From Acridotheres tristis (Eukaryota; Chordata; Aves; Passeriformes; Sturnidae), in NCBI GenBank assembly GCA_037013685.1, contig CM072892.1, forward strand, positions 19,349,501-19,413,500: a stretch of 64,000 nucleotides of DNA. The letters are read 5' to 3'. This document shows positions 61,567-64,000 of this stretch, in pieces. The notes below the pieces were generated by a model, which was not told where the DNA came from, did no database searches, and saw only the letters and a program-made list of their open reading frames with translations. Both the position numbers and the translations under genes were made by a program. The first letter of the stretch is position 1; each line of letters opens with the position of its first letter.

Positions 61567-64000
61567 ATCCTAGAATTATTTTTTAAAATAGACTCGAAAT
61601 ACTGATCTAGTCAGATTCCATGACTTTTCCCACTTTACTTTATGTATGCCTTATCATATAGAAGTTAGGGGAAATATTTAAAAGCATAAGATGTTATCCA
61701 CCATGGCTAAATAAGCCCTGAATAGTTTGTCCCATAGATTTAGGGTGAAGTCAGCTGCAGTCATCATCCAGAAAAAAAAAAGTCATAGATTTAATTTTGA
61801 AGTAATTAAATATTTGCCTTCCCTTTTCTTTTCTACCTCTTTATCACTTTCCACTAAGGCAGAAATTGGTGATCACAAGTATATCATGGATCACTGACCC
61901 CTTCAGTGTGTAGATAAAAGCATGTGCATATTCAGTAATATTTTGAGTATTTTTGACTATAAGTCAATCATGGTTTTAGCTTTTTAGCTTTCTTCTGCTT
62001 GTACTCTCACATGCCAAGCACATTAGCTTCTGCCAGATTCCCTCTTGCTGCAAGAAATATACTTCTGAGGTGTTTGCCTTTAGTGGCAGCTGGTTTCTGG
62101 TTTCTAGATCTATTGCAAGCTACAGATAACTGGACATTTTGATTTAGTTATCTCCTAGTAGCTGTGGAGTCCCATGTTCCTGCAGTACTCCAAAAGGGAA
62201 TAAACTAGCTCAAGAGGATGACAGTAAAGGTGAAAAAAAATGTTCAAAAATTTAGCTGTAGATGTCATTTTCAGTAATGCAAATTCAGTTATATTATTCA
62301 GCTTTGTTACATTCATAAAGTCATACTTACACTAACGTTTCCAAGATCCGAATGTGATTTTAAAGTTTATCCATTTCCTATACCATATTTCTTTTATAAA
62401 TGAGTTGGTGCAGGGAACTTTTGCAGGCAGCAATATAGCTGAAATAAAAGGAGGAAGAAAATACATAGTTTCACAGAGAACTGCTTACAGGTAAGGAATC
62501 TGGACTATGTGAACACCTGGACTAAAGCTTCAGCCATCCCTTCAGGGAAGTTAGAGGCTTTCTACACTACAGAAAGGTACAGAGCACTACACACAGTTAC
62601 AGTTTGCCACTGACTACGGTGCCAAATATTTCCCTGAGGTAACTTGTGCAGTTCCAGGGGATTTACTCTAATGGTGAAATAGTCCCCTAGCACATAGAAA
62701 GCTGCTTACAGAGACAAGCAGCAAAGCAGAGTGAGAAAATAACATAACCCTTCAGCTACCAAACTATCAAGTGAGACTTAGTAGGATCATTTTTCATGGA
62801 GACATTTTGCCTCTTGTAAAATGCCATTTCTCCTCCTTCCACACTGCCTCAGTGTTACTCAACAACCCTAACACCCACACAGGCAGTGATGCCAGAAGTA
62901 CCTCAAGCTCAGAGTGAGTTTGGGCCAGTTCCTACTTCTGACTTTGGTCAGCTGGGCTCCTGCTGCAGGTGGGAGCAGGTAGCAAGGACTATACACAACA
63001 CTGAACTGCAAGCAATACTGTCACATCTTCACAGTGTTTGTCCTCCTTAGGCATCCTGAGACTACCTGCTGCTCAGAGTCATGGTGATTTCAGATCCCCA
63101 GACTCAGGAGCTCATCCTGTGCTGTGCAAACAAGTTCTAGGAGGTGACTCTCAAGTTAGTTGATTTTTTTGACTGGAGTACTTGACAGTGCAAATGACTG
63201 CCTGGCTTCCCAGGTGGGGTGAGGATTTTTAATATGCATTTTTAAAGCTTTTGTGTATTCCAGTTTCACATCATTTTATAGTGGCCATCTTGAAAAATTT
63301 TTAAACTCTGATTCTTCAAATGAAAGGATGCGTTATTGTAAAGCAGTACCAGTAAGCAAGCAGTGGAAAGAGAAGGTTCTAATGAATTCAGAATAAATAG
63401 TTATAACATTGTTGCAAATTAGTTTATCTGCTTGTCATATAAGTTCAGCTGATTTTTAGGATATATTCAGCTACATTTTTGAGATATGGGGTTCATTTAT
63501 TGATTTTTATTTTAAATTATATTAAATTTGGTACTGCAACAGCCATTATTTCTTAACATTTCAACGGGACATGCTGATGCCTGCAGTACTGTTGTAGTAG
63601 ATCAGACATTGAACAGGCAATTAGGTGTGCTCCTTATTTATCTGTGCAAGAGTCTGGGAAGGGGAAGTCGCAAGTTAGAGCATTTTGAAATTGATAAGAA
63701 TGATCTCTTCCCAATATCATACACATTAACCAAGACTTAAACTAGACATCATACTACTTTGCTTCTCCCACAAGGATATAACTAATAAGAACTACAGCCT
63801 CATGAACAAAGATACTTTGTGGGTACAACTCTTTTGCCAGTGGTCTAAAGTAAAATAAAAGGTGAATGAGGAGGGAAATGGTTGCAGGAATAATTTTGGT
63901 TTATTTTCCTTTGCTTTCCAATGAAGAGGCTGGGGTCACTGTGAGCCCAGGATATTCATTATATTTTTTCCCTTGGGTAGTTCTGAAAAGGGCACAGAAT
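61567..64000. other. Unique AT-rich non-coding sequence
   Basis: No gene or recognised repeat. The open frame at 63528-63740 (plus, 70 codons) has no recognisable motif. A poly-A run of 9-10 bases lies near 61771. Confidence 0.6.

Noticed and set aside
1..64000. tRNA, rRNA or other structured RNA genes, and mitochondrial insertions
   Set aside because: I looked for cloverleaf-type box sequences and recognisable rRNA or mitochondrial segments and saw none. A covariance-model scan would be needed to exclude small RNAs such as microRNAs.

Overview
The window looks like bird genomic DNA, most likely from a songbird. It is AT-rich and poor in CpG. Its LINE copies are of the CR1 type, with 3' ends made of repeated ATTCTATG units. 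Its LTRs resemble families I know from songbird genomes. I see no SINEs, no mammalian-type repeats, no bacterial gene organisation and no convincing host protein-coding gene. It reads as an intergenic gene desert or part of a very long intron. The assignment to birds is firm; the assignment to songbirds is from memory of repeat families and is less sure.

Layout: 1-4085 is unique AT-rich sequence with A-rich tracts. At 4090-6725 (minus strand) lies a decayed class II (ERVK/beta-like) provirus: a partial LTR, a dUTPase-protease region, and a pol region reaching only the start of RNase H. No integrase, env or second LTR was seen. A CR1 tail lies at 8991-9772 (minus). A possible LTR lies at 10153-10650 (minus), and a recognised avian LTR, truncated at its 5' side, at 11761-12545 (minus). 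At 14360-15465 there is a CR1 cluster in which one CR1 3' end has inserted into the reverse transcriptase reading frame of another. A promoter-like, probably LTR-derived block with a duplicated 20-bp unit sits at 22706-23230. A CR1 tail (30333-30935, minus) is followed directly by a solo LTR (30941-31509, plus) of the same family as the LTR piece next to the provirus. From 31510 to the end the DNA is mostly unique, broken by simple repeats: TTTC at 41316-41452, an uninterrupted GGAA array of about 66 units at 48650-48914, and TTG/TTA tracts near 61500.

The most unusual structure is an inverted duplication at 48581-49518. The two arms match well, but a purine tract that is short in the right arm has become the 265-bp GGAA array in the left arm. 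I found no evidence of a new multi-gene system. The open reading frames are short, come mostly from repeats, or are chance frames in AT-rich DNA. A few stretches (about 26100-26340, 32730-33050, 56630-57110, 60560-60870) have features that could mark conserved non-coding elements or a small exon, but only cross-species alignment can decide.
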